Below, piece after piece: positions 1-6,967 of a DNA stretch of 36,911 nt. The DNA is from an uncultured Bacteroidales bacterium (GTDB lineage: Bacteria; Bacteroidota; Bacteroidia; Bacteroidales; Bacteroidaceae), in assembly GCA_902768605.1 (NCBI GenBank), contig CACXLY010000013.1, forward strand, positions 1 through 36,911. Direction: 5' to 3'. Under the pieces are notes generated by a model. The model worked only from the letters and a program-made list of their open reading frames with translations, searched no databases and was not told where the DNA came from. The first letter of the stretch is position 1; the number at the start of each line of letters is the position of its first letter. Both the position numbers and the translations under genes were made by a program.

Positions 1-223
1 TTACCGCTCGTACTGGTTACGGGGGTTCCACCCCCGCCTGTAGTCTTTCCAGCCTTTCAGGCTTCCATCATGCCAACTGCTATAATATTCCCTTAAAAAA
101 CCACCTCTGCCTAAAAAGGGAATCCTGACACGTCAAAGTGGCCAATTTTACAAGTCAAAATGCTCAATATAGGCAGACGAGAGAATTAAAAATTATTAAC
201 CAGGAGTTAAGAAGAGAAGTTAA

Positions 224-292
224 GTATGAGGTATGAGGTATGAAGTATGAGGTATGAAGTATGAGGTATGAAATATGAGGTATGAAATATGA
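224..292. repeat. 8-bp tandem array, unit GTATGAGG with variants
   Basis: About eight to nine consecutive copies of an octamer alternate between GTATGAGG, GTATGAAG and ATATGAGG. Eight bp is not a multiple of three, so the array is unlikely to be coding. Length polymorphism between strains would be expected. Confidence 0.85.
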
Positions 293-496
293 AGAGGAGG
301 CCCGTTCTGAAAGGTTAAAAAGCAAAAAGGTGAAAAATTGAAAACTCCTGAACTCCTCCACTCCTTAGACGATATCAACTCTAAGGAGTCAAGGAGTCTG
401 AGGAGCACCAAAGCAAAGGAAGAATGAGTAAAACTCCCTTATCTTTGCAGGTAAGGTAGAATTTCGTTAAGGGGGACAGCAATCCCACCATTCAAC

Positions 497-578
497 CGTA
501 ACAAGCGTAACAAACGTAACAAGCGTAACAAACGTAACAAGCGTAACAAACGTAACAAGCGTAACAAACGTAACAAGC
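497..578. repeat. 9-bp tandem array with strict 18-bp alternation
   Basis: CGTAACAAG and CGTAACAAA alternate regularly for about nine copies, so the true period is 18 bp. It sits between an isolated -7-like box (440-447) and the inverted repeat at 584-692. Confidence 0.9.
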
Positions 579-583
579 ATTTT

Positions 584-692
584 CAGGAGATAAGGAAAAG
601 CCCCTTTTCAGTCAGGCAGAGAGCACCTTGACTTTGTCAATCTTTTGGTTTTGGCACTCTAAAGGCAGAGTTGCCCCCACCCTTATCTCCTG
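584..692. other. 109-bp structured element with perfect 12-bp terminal inverted repeats
   Basis: CAGGAGATAAGG at 584-595 is the exact reverse complement of CCTTATCTCCTG at 681-692. An imperfect inner pair, AGAGAGCACC and GGCACTCT, is nested inside. It begins 12 bp after the stop of the trifunctional gene read on the minus strand, so it may fold at the 3' end of that mRNA. There is no clear U-tract and no transposase. A structured 3' end or a small non-autonomous element are both possible. Confidence 0.5.
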
Positions 693-703
693 TTCCGGCC
701 TTC

Positions 704-2989
704 TTAGGCTGTAACGAATTCTTCTGCAGCTGCGAGGCTGTCGAGCTTGCCGACGTCGAGGATGCGAAGGTCGGGCTGCACGTAACCATATATGGGCTCT
801 TTATCGCATATCTTCAGGTAGAAGTCGATGATGCTGAACTTGTCGTCGAACTGGTCGAAATACTTGAACAAGCTGGGGTTCATGTAGTGAATGCCGGCGA
901 AGGCGTATTTGTGGTAGAGCTTTGAGTCGAAATTGGGATATGGGCTTCTGACTTCGCCTGTTGCAATGTTCGTCCAGCCCACGAGGCGCATGTCGTCGTC
1001 GAAAAGCAGGTAGCGCTGTGTCTCACGTTCGCTGACCAACAGGGTTGCAGCCCGAGGTCGCGCCTCACCCTTCTCCAGGAGAGAGGCTGAACGTCCTGCC
1101 TCGACAAAGGAACGCAGGTCAACATTGCTCAAAATGTCAACATTATGGATGAGGAAACCATCCAGTGCATCACGCAAGAGGGGGGCTGCATGCTTGATGC
1201 CGCCACCGGTCTCGAGCAACTTCTCGCGTTCGTCGGAGAACAGGATGCGAAGCCGCATCGGATGCTGCTGGCACCACTCCTCTATCATGTCGGCAAAATG
1301 GTGCACGTTGATGACTATATCCGTGAAGCCTGCAGCCCTGAGCTTCTCAAGCTGATATTCGAGCAGCGGCTTTCCAGCAACGGGGACCAGAGCTTTTGGC
1401 AGTGTGTCGGTCAGAGGCTTGAGCCGTGTGCCCAATCCGGCTGCAAATATCATGGCTCTGCCGGGTGTCAGCACCTGCTCGATGCCCTGTTCGCGATGGC
1501 AGATGTGCACTTCGACGCCAAACTTCTTATGGAGATGCTCGGCGAGGTGCTGTGCGCTGTAGACGCTGCGATGCTGGCCGCCTGTACAGCCGAAGCTGAA
1601 CATCAGATTGGTGAAGCCGCGTTGCAGATAACGCGTGACATGAGCATCTGCCAGCTTGTAAACGCTTTCCAAAAATGTCAATATTTCTCCGTCGTCTTCA
1701 AGGAAACGGATAACAGGCTCGTCGAGTCCCGTCAGTTGCTTGTAGGGTTCGTATCGGCCGGGGTTGTGTGTGCTTCGGCAGTCGAAGACATAGCCTCCTC
1801 CGTTGCCGCTCGTGTCCTCAGGAATGCCTTTCCGATAGGAGAAGCTGAACACGCGAACCACGAGCGGTCCCTGGGCATCGTAACGCGAGAAGGTGGGTGG
1901 ACCGTCTTGCGGATGCGCCTGATAGGGATTGAGTTCCGTCGTCTTCAGGCCATCTGTTCGCTGGTGCTCCACCTTGGGCTCGCTATTAAACTGAGGCATT
2001 GACACAAGCTTTGCAAGCACCTCATTCAGATAAGGATATGGGCATCCGCCATCGGCGAGCAAGTCGCGCAGGTTTTCCATTGCTGGCGGTATGCTCTCGA
2101 GGAAATGCTTCTTGCGCTCGAAGTAGCCACGGAAGCCGTAAGCACCCAGCACTTGAAGCAGTCGGAAGAGGACGCAAAGCTGCAGACCTTGCCTGAACTT
2201 CTTCTCGCTGACCTCCTGATATTGTTTGAGGCTTTGCAGATAGACCTTTATGAGTTCTGCCCGCAGCTTCTTCGGATAGCGCGCAGAGGCCTGCCAAAGG
2301 AAGCTGGCGACATCATACTGCACAGGGCCCTTGCGACCACCCTGAAAGTCGATGAAGTAGGGATTCTCCTGACTGTCGAGCATCACATTCCGGGCTTGGA
2401 AGTCGCGATACATGAATGCTCCGCCAGGAATGTTGACGATGTCGCGGGCCATCAGCTGGAAGGAAGCCTCGAGCTTCAGTTCGTGGAAGTCGAGCCCTGT
2501 GGCCTTGAGGAAACAGTATTTGAAGTAGTTGAGGTCGAAGAGGACATTTGTCTCGTCGAGTGCCTCCTGCGGATAGCATTGGGTGAAGTCGAGGTCGTGG
2601 GCTCCCAGTATCTGCATAGCTGGAAGTGAGGCAATGGTTCGCCTGAGCAGTTCCTTCTCATGGGCATTGTATCGGCCTCCAGCCTCTCGACCACCCCTCA
2701 AGGCATCGAAGAGTGAGTGGTTGCCGAGGTCGGTCTGAAGGTATCGCAAGCCATCCTTGCTCTCGGCAATCACCTGAGGCACAGGCAGTCCGGCCTCAGC
2801 GAAATGCCTGGCCAAGTAGCAGAAGGCGTGGTTCTCGTCCCTGCTTGTTCCTATGGCACCTATCAGTGTGCTGCCATCCGTCCCCTTCAGGCGATAGTAT
2901 TTTCGGTTGCTTCCTGCGCCGGGAATGGCTTCGACGTCCAAGGCATCAAGCCCAGTTGCTTCCTTATATAGCTTCTTTAGTTCAATCAT
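704..2989 (-). CDS. trifunctional fusion: AmgK-like sugar kinase, RapZ C-terminal domain, MurU-like nucleotidyltransferase
   Basis: This 761-residue protein has three parts. Residues 1 to about 340 are an aminoglycoside-phosphotransferase fold with the catalytic loop YRDFQARN and the metal-binding FIDFQGG, as in AmgK, which phosphorylates MurNAc/GlcNAc at C1. Residues 368-510 match the RapZ C-terminal domain, including FDCRSTHNPG and the phosphate-site signature GCTGGQHRSV. Residues 511-761 are a nucleotidyltransferase with AAGLGTRLKPLTDTLPKAL, as in MurU, which makes UDP-MurNAc from MurNAc-1-phosphate. In Pseudomonas AmgK and MurU are separate enzymes of cell-wall recycling; RapZ in E. coli senses GlcN6P. 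Salvage of amino sugars with a built-in sensor is inferred. The MurU part carries an extra stretch, SASLLEKGEARPR, from a half palindromic element (1062-1087). The start shares one base with the upstream permease stop (TAATG), implying coupled translation. Substrate specificity cannot be read from the sequence. Confidence 0.85.
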   Translation of the reverse strand: MIELKKLYKEATGLDALDVEAIPGAGSNRKYYRLKGTDGSTLIGAIGTSRDENHAFCYLARHFAEAGLPVPQVIAESKDGLRYLQTDLGNHSLFDALRGGREAGGRYNAHEKELLRRTIASLPAMQILGAHDLDFTQCYPQEALDETNVLFDLNYFKYCFLKATGLDFHELKLEASFQLMARDIVNIPGGAFMYRDFQARNVMLDSQENPYFIDFQGGRKGPVQYDVASFLWQASARYPKKLRAELIKVYLQSLKQYQEVSEKKFRQGLQLCVLFRLLQVLGAYGFRGYFERKKHFLESIPPAMENLRDLLADGGCPYPYLNEVLAKLVSMPQFNSEPKVEHQRTDGLKTTELNPYQAHPQDGPPTFSRYDAQGPLVVRVFSFSYRKGIPEDTSGNGGGYVFDCRSTHNPGRYEPYKQLTGLDEPVIRFLEDDGEILTFLESVYKLADAHVTRYLQRGFTNLMFSFGCTGGQHRSVYSAQHLAEHLHKKFGVEVHICHREQGIEQVLTPGRAMIFAAGLGTRLKPLTDTLPKALVPVAGKPLLEYQLEKLRAAGFTDIVINVHHFADMIEEWCQQHPMRLRILFSDEREKLLETGGGIKHAAPLLRDALDGFLIHNVDILSNVDLRSFVEAGRSASLLEKGEARPRAATLLVSERETQRYLLFDDDMRLVGWTNIATGEVRSPYPNFDSKLYHKYAFAGIHYMNPSLFKYFDQFDDKFSIIDFYLKICDKEPIYGYVQPDLRILDVGKLDSLAAAEEFVTA
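1062..1087. repeat. half copy of palindromic element, in frame in the MurU domain
   Basis: GCCTCACCC, TTCTCC and GGAGAGAGGC form a 26-bp hairpin. It fits the consensus half unit (GCCTCnCCCnnCCCYTCC, short loop, GGAG run) seen elsewhere in the window. On the minus strand it encodes LLEKGEA within the nucleotidyltransferase. Confidence 0.65.
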
Positions 2990-4191
2990 TAACTTTTATT
3001 ATTCCAAATTCTATTGATGCGACGACGGATGATGAGGGCATTCGCGAGACTGATGATGACAAAGAGTGCGACACCAAGCAATAAGGCAGCCCATACACTT
3101 CCGGCGGTCATCTGCGGAAAGACAGCGTGGAGTCTTTGCAAATACAGCGTGCGCAGCCAGCAAAGCATGCAAGCCGTGATTAACAGTACGGCGGCATTCA
3201 TTCCGATGGTCAGCAGTTGGTAAGGCAATGCCACGCTGGCAGGGCTGTATCCGATGAGCAGGAGGGTGCGCATCTTTTCCGTGTTCTTCTCGACAAGAAG
3301 GTAAATCGAGAGCATCAGGATGTAGAAGCTGAGCAGGCTGATGAGCAGGCCAACCAGCATCACGATGCCCGAGACAAGCCTCAGGAAGAAGGTCATGCGA
3401 CCGGCATCGAGTTTGTCGTCCTCCATCTCGTAGCCTTTCCCGTTGATGTAGTTCACGATGGCATCGTCGGCAGGATTGCTGACCTCAAGGATGATGCGGG
3501 AAGGCTCGGCTTCGGCTTCCGGCGCATATCTCTCATTGCTCCATCGGATGAAGCTCTCGGGGGCAAGGATGGTGTTGAGCCGTGTAGAGAAGCCTATCAC
3601 GCGACCTTTGATGTATTCGTTTCTTCCGTTGCCTCGCATCGCAATCGTCATCTCCACCATGCCCACGACTCCCTCCGAGAGCTTCGGCAGGTTCTGACTT
3701 TGCGCGAAGCCGAAGTTGTAGATGGCGAGATAGGTCTTTGGCACGATGATGGGCACGAAGTCGTCGCCTTCGCTGAAGTGCCACTTCTGGAGGTCCACAT
3801 CGACAAAAGCATCGGGCACGCTCTCGAAGAACATCTCGGTGCCGATTTGAGCCACGCCATCGATGCCCATGCTGCAGCTTACCTTGTACTTGCTGGCCGT
3901 GAAAGCCCCCACCCTCTTGGCAAAGGGCTGTGACTCAAGCTCGCGTATCTCCCTTTCGGAGAAGGTGTTGACGGAGCCGAGACCGATGGCGTTGAGTGCT
4001 GAGATGCGTTTGCTGAGGATAAGGAAGTCGGGACGGATGAAGCCGTCTTCTTCCGAAAAGATGGGTTTCACATCGCGATAGACCTGCAACGAAAGCAGAA
4101 CGATGAGCATGCCCAGCAGGTTGGCAAAGAAGAAACCTGCGAACTGCGGCAGACTGATGTGCCGGCGAAGGAGTTTCCAGACGAGTTTCAT
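2989..4191 (-). CDS. ABC transporter permease, FtsX/MacB type
   Basis: This is an integral membrane protein of about 400 residues. It has one N-terminal hydrophobic segment (residues ~17-40), a large extracytoplasmic domain (~45-270), and three C-terminal membrane segments (~275-300, ~325-350, ~365-388). That is the four-segment layout of MacB/LolC/FtsX permeases, which move or extract lipids and lipoproteins or transmit force across the envelope rather than import solutes. The start is taken as the ATG at 4191 because it overlaps the stop of the ATPase gene (ATGA). A GTG two codons upstream (4197) is possible. The stop overlaps the start of the trifunctional gene. The partner ATPase is the gene just upstream; the substrate is unknown. 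Confidence 0.82.
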   Translation of the reverse strand: MKLVWKLLRRHISLPQFAGFFFANLLGMLIVLLSLQVYRDVKPIFSEEDGFIRPDFLILSKRISALNAIGLGSVNTFSEREIRELESQPFAKRVGAFTASKYKVSCSMGIDGVAQIGTEMFFESVPDAFVDVDLQKWHFSEGDDFVPIIVPKTYLAIYNFGFAQSQNLPKLSEGVVGMVEMTIAMRGNGRNEYIKGRVIGFSTRLNTILAPESFIRWSNERYAPEAEAEPSRIILEVSNPADDAIVNYINGKGYEMEDDKLDAGRMTFFLRLVSGIVMLVGLLISLLSFYILMLSIYLLVEKNTEKMRTLLLIGYSPASVALPYQLLTIGMNAAVLLITACMLCWLRTLYLQRLHAVFPQMTAGSVWAALLLGVALFVIISLANALIIRRRINRIWNNKS

Positions 4192-4832
4192 AGGCACAGC
4201 GTCTTATCATAAGGCAAGTCCATGTGCTTGCCGATGCTGGTTATCACGATGCCTGCCCCTTGCCGATGCGCTTCTTCCATCATGATGGCGGCCATCACGC
4301 GGGAGTTCGTTTCGTCGAGATGTGAAATCGGTTCGTCGGCAAGGAGGAAGTCGAAGGGCTGCACGAGGGCCCGAATCATGGCGACCCTCTGCTGCTGGCC
4401 GAAGCTGAGAAGGCGGACAGGCGACTGCATCTTGTCGGCTATCCCCAGGGCCTGGAACCATCCCTCTATCTCTTTCCTTGTCTTGAAACCAGTCAGGCTG
4501 TTCTTTATCTCCACATTCTCCATTGCCGTCAGCTCGGGAAAGAGCCTCAGTTCCTGAAAGAGCATGCTGATATGGCGCTGGCGAAGCTGTGTCCAGTCGC
4601 TTGTGTGGAGCTTGCGGCTGTCTGTTCCATCGAAGAGGATACTGCCGTCGAAGTCCTTCCGGTAGCCTATGATGAAGCTGCAAAGCGAACTCTTGCCGGT
4701 GCCGCTGCTGGCTTCCACCAGGTATGTCTTGCCCTTCTCGAGCGTGACATGCTGCCGCCAGATATCGCTTTTTGTGTCTCCCCTCCCAAGAAAGACATTA
4801 GGCAAAGTGTTGTCGAGGACTATCGAATTCAT
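4188..4832 (-). CDS. ABC transporter ATP-binding protein paired with the FtsX-like permease
   Basis: The 214-residue nucleotide-binding subunit has the Walker A motif EASSGTGKSS, a Q-loop in the FQELRLFPELT stretch, the signature LLSFGQQQRV (LSFGQ rather than LSGGQ) and the Walker B FLLADEP followed by SHLD. It is shorter than usual because the N-terminal beta strands are reduced. Start and stop each overlap the neighbouring gene in an ATGA arrangement (4829-4832 and 4188-4191), which is strong evidence for one operon with coupled translation. It probably powers the adjacent permease. LolD at 6250-6936 is the closest relative in the cluster, so the locus may hold one transporter or parts of two. 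Confidence 0.85.
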   Translation of the reverse strand: MNSIVLDNTLPNVFLGRGDTKSDIWRQHVTLEKGKTYLVEASSGTGKSSLCSFIIGYRKDFDGSILFDGTDSRKLHTSDWTQLRQRHISMLFQELRLFPELTAMENVEIKNSLTGFKTRKEIEGWFQALGIADKMQSPVRLLSFGQQQRVAMIRALVQPFDFLLADEPISHLDETNSRVMAAIMMEEAHRQGAGIVITSIGKHMDLPYDKTLCL

Positions 4833-6199
4833 TCGTCAGACAGGAGTGTCCAAAGGTTCGAAATGAGGTCTTTGACGGGTTTCTTCGTTTCGAGGCTCAG
4901 CTCGAGGCTCTGCTGGGTGTCGGCAGTAAGCGATACGCGCTCGACGGCATCGGTCAGTTCGCGAATCTGAGGAACTGTCCTGAGCAGCAGGGCTATGCCC
5001 GGATATGACTTGATGAGCTGTCCCACATTGATTGAGGCGCTCAGGTACTTGCCTTTCGCAGCACTTTGGAAGGCATCTTTCGGCGATTCCATGAAGGCGT
5101 TGTCGGCCAGTCTCTGACTCGATGCGATATAGAGTTTCCCTGCTTGAACGCCGAAGAAGACGCCCGCCTGGTCGATGAAGAAGTCGGCATCTCCGCGTTT
5201 CGATATCCCGTCCCAATCGTCGGCATTCGCGAGGAAGTCGGTGTTGGTGAGCGTCGCTGTGAAGATGAAGTCGGGATGTTCGAGGTCGAGTTTGGGTATG
5301 GACAGCGAGACGTCGCCATTGATGGCCTTTATCATCATGTCGGCATCCACATTCATGTTCAGCGCAAGCAGAGCAGTCCTGAGCTCGGGGACATCCCTCA
5401 GATACGGCAGAAGCTGTTCGCCATTCATGTTGACACAAAGCCAGATGAAGGGCTCGGCAGGACCAATCCCGACGAGATTGCCCTTGATGGGCGCCAAAGG
5501 CAACTGCAACTTCTCGGGCGTGTCCAGTCTTGCGGTGAGTTTCAGGGCTTTGTTCTCCACTTGGAATGCTGTGTTCAGGACGGCATCCTGCAGCCCCTTC
5601 AGGTCGGCTGAGCTGTTTATCGAGGGCGAAACGGCATCCAAAAGCTTCAGCGGAGCAGAGAATCTCAGCAGTCCATCCTGCTTGTTAACGTCTGCCAGGG
5701 CTTTCACATCCTGGCGGCTCTGCTTCATCAGCTTCACCATCTCGCTGCGAACAGCATCTGTGTCGGCTGAAGAAGGCACATTGCACACCAGCATCTTGTC
5801 CGCATCAAGGCAAGCGATGCCGTCGTCTTCCTTCACAATCCATTTCAATCCATCCTGCTCTTCGCTGTCGAAGCCAAAGGCGCTGACGCTATTGACCAGC
5901 TTATCGGCATCGAGGATGTTCAGGCTGAAACCGGTCATGCCGCTCTCGGTCGTGAAAGCATAGACTGGTTTCCTGAGGTCGATGGCTTCTTCCAGGCCGC
6001 CAAAGACGGAGGCAACCGACTTGATGTCGTCGAGTGTCAGGCCACACCTCTCTGCAAATTCCGCAGGTTCGAACACAGCGACTGCAGCCGCATCCTCAGG
6101 CAGGACATCGCGAGCCTTGTCGTTATCACGATGGAAATACCAATAAGCAGCCACGCCGACAAGCAGCAGGCAAACAATACCAATGACAATCTTTTTCAT
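4829..6199 (-). CDS. membrane-anchored DUF4836-like protein
   Basis: The protein has about 456 residues, with a short basic N-terminus and one hydrophobic segment (MKKIVIGIVCLLLVGVAAYW) that acts as an uncleaved anchor or signal peptide; there is no lipobox cysteine. The exported part begins with VLPEDAAAVAVFEPAEFAE, which resembles the opening of DUF4836/DUF3352 proteins of Bacteroidetes (a start such as IPADA followed by a hydrophobic strand). Their function is unknown. The start was set at the ATG at 6199. The frame stays open to 6283, but that extension only translates the GGGAATTAT tandem array and gives an implausible PIIPIIPII run. It lies between a LolD-type ATPase and a second ATPase-permease pair, so a role as periplasmic partner of these transporters is a guess from position. 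Confidence 0.7.
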   Translation of the reverse strand: MKKIVIGIVCLLLVGVAAYWYFHRDNDKARDVLPEDAAAVAVFEPAEFAERCGLTLDDIKSVASVFGGLEEAIDLRKPVYAFTTESGMTGFSLNILDADKLVNSVSAFGFDSEEQDGLKWIVKEDDGIACLDADKMLVCNVPSSADTDAVRSEMVKLMKQSRQDVKALADVNKQDGLLRFSAPLKLLDAVSPSINSSADLKGLQDAVLNTAFQVENKALKLTARLDTPEKLQLPLAPIKGNLVGIGPAEPFIWLCVNMNGEQLLPYLRDVPELRTALLALNMNVDADMMIKAINGDVSLSIPKLDLEHPDFIFTATLTNTDFLANADDWDGISKRGDADFFIDQAGVFFGVQAGKLYIASSQRLADNAFMESPKDAFQSAAKGKYLSASINVGQLIKSYPGIALLLRTVPQIRELTDAVERVSLTADTQQSLELSLETKKPVKDLISNLWTLLSDE

Positions 6200-6218
6200 A
6201 CAATTTAAGGGAGTTATG

Positions 6219-6256
6219 AGAATTATGGGAATTATGGGAATTATGGGAGTTATGGG
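6219..6256. repeat. 9-bp tandem array GGGAATTAT in the spacer
   Basis: About four copies of TATGGGAAT and a variant fill the 50-bp spacer between the LolD-type gene and the DUF4836-like gene. The array reaches the end of the LolD gene at 6250. It is one of many short tandem arrays used as spacer sequence in this window. Confidence 0.8.
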
Positions 6257-6936
6257 CTGACGATTCTGCCATCCTGCATGCAAATCTTCCTGTCGGCAAG
6301 GTCGGCAAGCTGCTCATCGTGAGTGACGATGACGAATGTCTGCCCCATTTGGTCGCGGAGGTCAAAGAAAAGGCGATGCAGCTCCTGTTTGTTCTGAGTG
6401 TCAAGGCTGCCGCTTGGCTCGTCGGCAAAGACCACATCGGGCTTGTTGACGAGAGCCCGGGCTACTGCAACCCTTTGCTTCTCGCCGCCGGAAAGTTCGC
6501 TGGGCTTATGCGAGGCTCGTTCGGAAAGCCCCATGAAGGCAAGGAGTTCTTCGGCCCGACGCTTTGCCTCCCGCCTTGAAGTGCCTCCGATGAGGGCAGG
6601 CATCATGATGTTCTCGAGGGCGGTAAACTCTGGGAGAAGCTGATGGAACTGGAAGACGAAGCCCATGTGCTTGTTTCGGAAGGCTGAGCGACGGGCATCG
6701 CTGAGCTTCATGACATCTGTGCTGACCTCTCCCTTGCCTTCTCCGGGGGAGATGGAAAATATCACGCTGCCGCTATCGGGCTTGTCGAGCGTGCCCATTA
6801 TCTGCAAGAGGGTCGTCTTGCCTGCTCCGCTTGCGCCTACGATACTGACTATCTCGCCTCGCTTTATGTCAAGGTCGATGCCCTTGAGCACTTCAAGGCT
6901 GCCAAAACTCTTCTTTATGTCGCGTATTTGAATCAC
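6250..6936 (-). CDS. lolD: LolD-type ABC transporter ATP-binding protein
   Basis: This is a 228-residue ATPase with Walker [10 protein letters not shown], a LolD-like stretch [20 protein letters not shown], the signature SGGEKQRV, Walker B VVFADEP and the D-loop SLDTQ. LolD drives LolC/E-type permeases that release lipoproteins from the inner membrane. Compared with ordinary LolD sequences it has about ten extra residues ([12 protein letters not shown]) between the first beta strands and the Q-loop. These coincide with a half palindromic element at 6725-6751. The gene starts 31 bp after the stop of the antiporter-protease and precedes the DUF4836-like gene, consistent with one transcription unit. 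No lolC/E-like permease is adjacent other than the FtsX-type one at 2989-4191. Confidence 0.82.
   Translation of the reverse strand: MIQIRDIKKSFGSLEVLKGIDLDIKRGEIVSIVGASGAGKTTLLQIMGTLDKPDSGSVIFSISPGEGKGEVSTDVMKLSDARRSAFRNKHMGFVFQFHQLLPEFTALENIMMPALIGGTSRREAKRRAEELLAFMGLSERASHKPSELSGGEKQRVAVARALVNKPDVVFADEPSGSLDTQNKQELHRLFFDLRDQMGQTFVIVTHDEQLADLADRKICMQDGRIVSP
6725..6751. repeat. half copy of palindromic element, in frame in lolD
   Basis: ACCTCTCCCTTGCCTTCTCC followed by GGGGGAG matches the half-unit consensus. It encodes SPGEGKGE on the minus strand. Confidence 0.65.
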
Positions 6937-6967
6937 TTTGATATGTTACATTTTGAAAGTTCATGAT

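Larger units (their letters stand above)
1..703. other. gene-free, repeat-rich region downstream of the minus-strand gene block
   Basis: I see no convincing gene here. The region holds a small perfect GC hairpin (20-36), an 8-bp tandem array (224-292), a 9-bp tandem array (497-578), a 12-bp inverted repeat pair (584-595 and 681-692), and an isolated TATCTTTG box (440-447) that fits a Bacteroidetes -7 element on the plus strand. The minus strand at 1-132 is open and would end in YRRGWNPRNQYER at a stop at 1-3, but it has no start codon. It is either a remnant or chance. Confidence 0.6.

Noticed and set aside
1..132. Minus-strand open stretch ending WNPRNQYER
   Set aside because: No start codon is available before the stop at 133-135 and I recognise no family; at best it is a remnant.
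1145..2002. 285-codon plus-strand open frame
   Set aside because: It is the antisense of the trifunctional gene; no family features and the opposite strand is clearly coding. It is a by-product of codon bias.
6200..6283. N-terminal extension of the DUF4836-like protein
   Set aside because: It only translates the GGGAATTAT spacer array (PIIPIIPII) and would hide the signal anchor.
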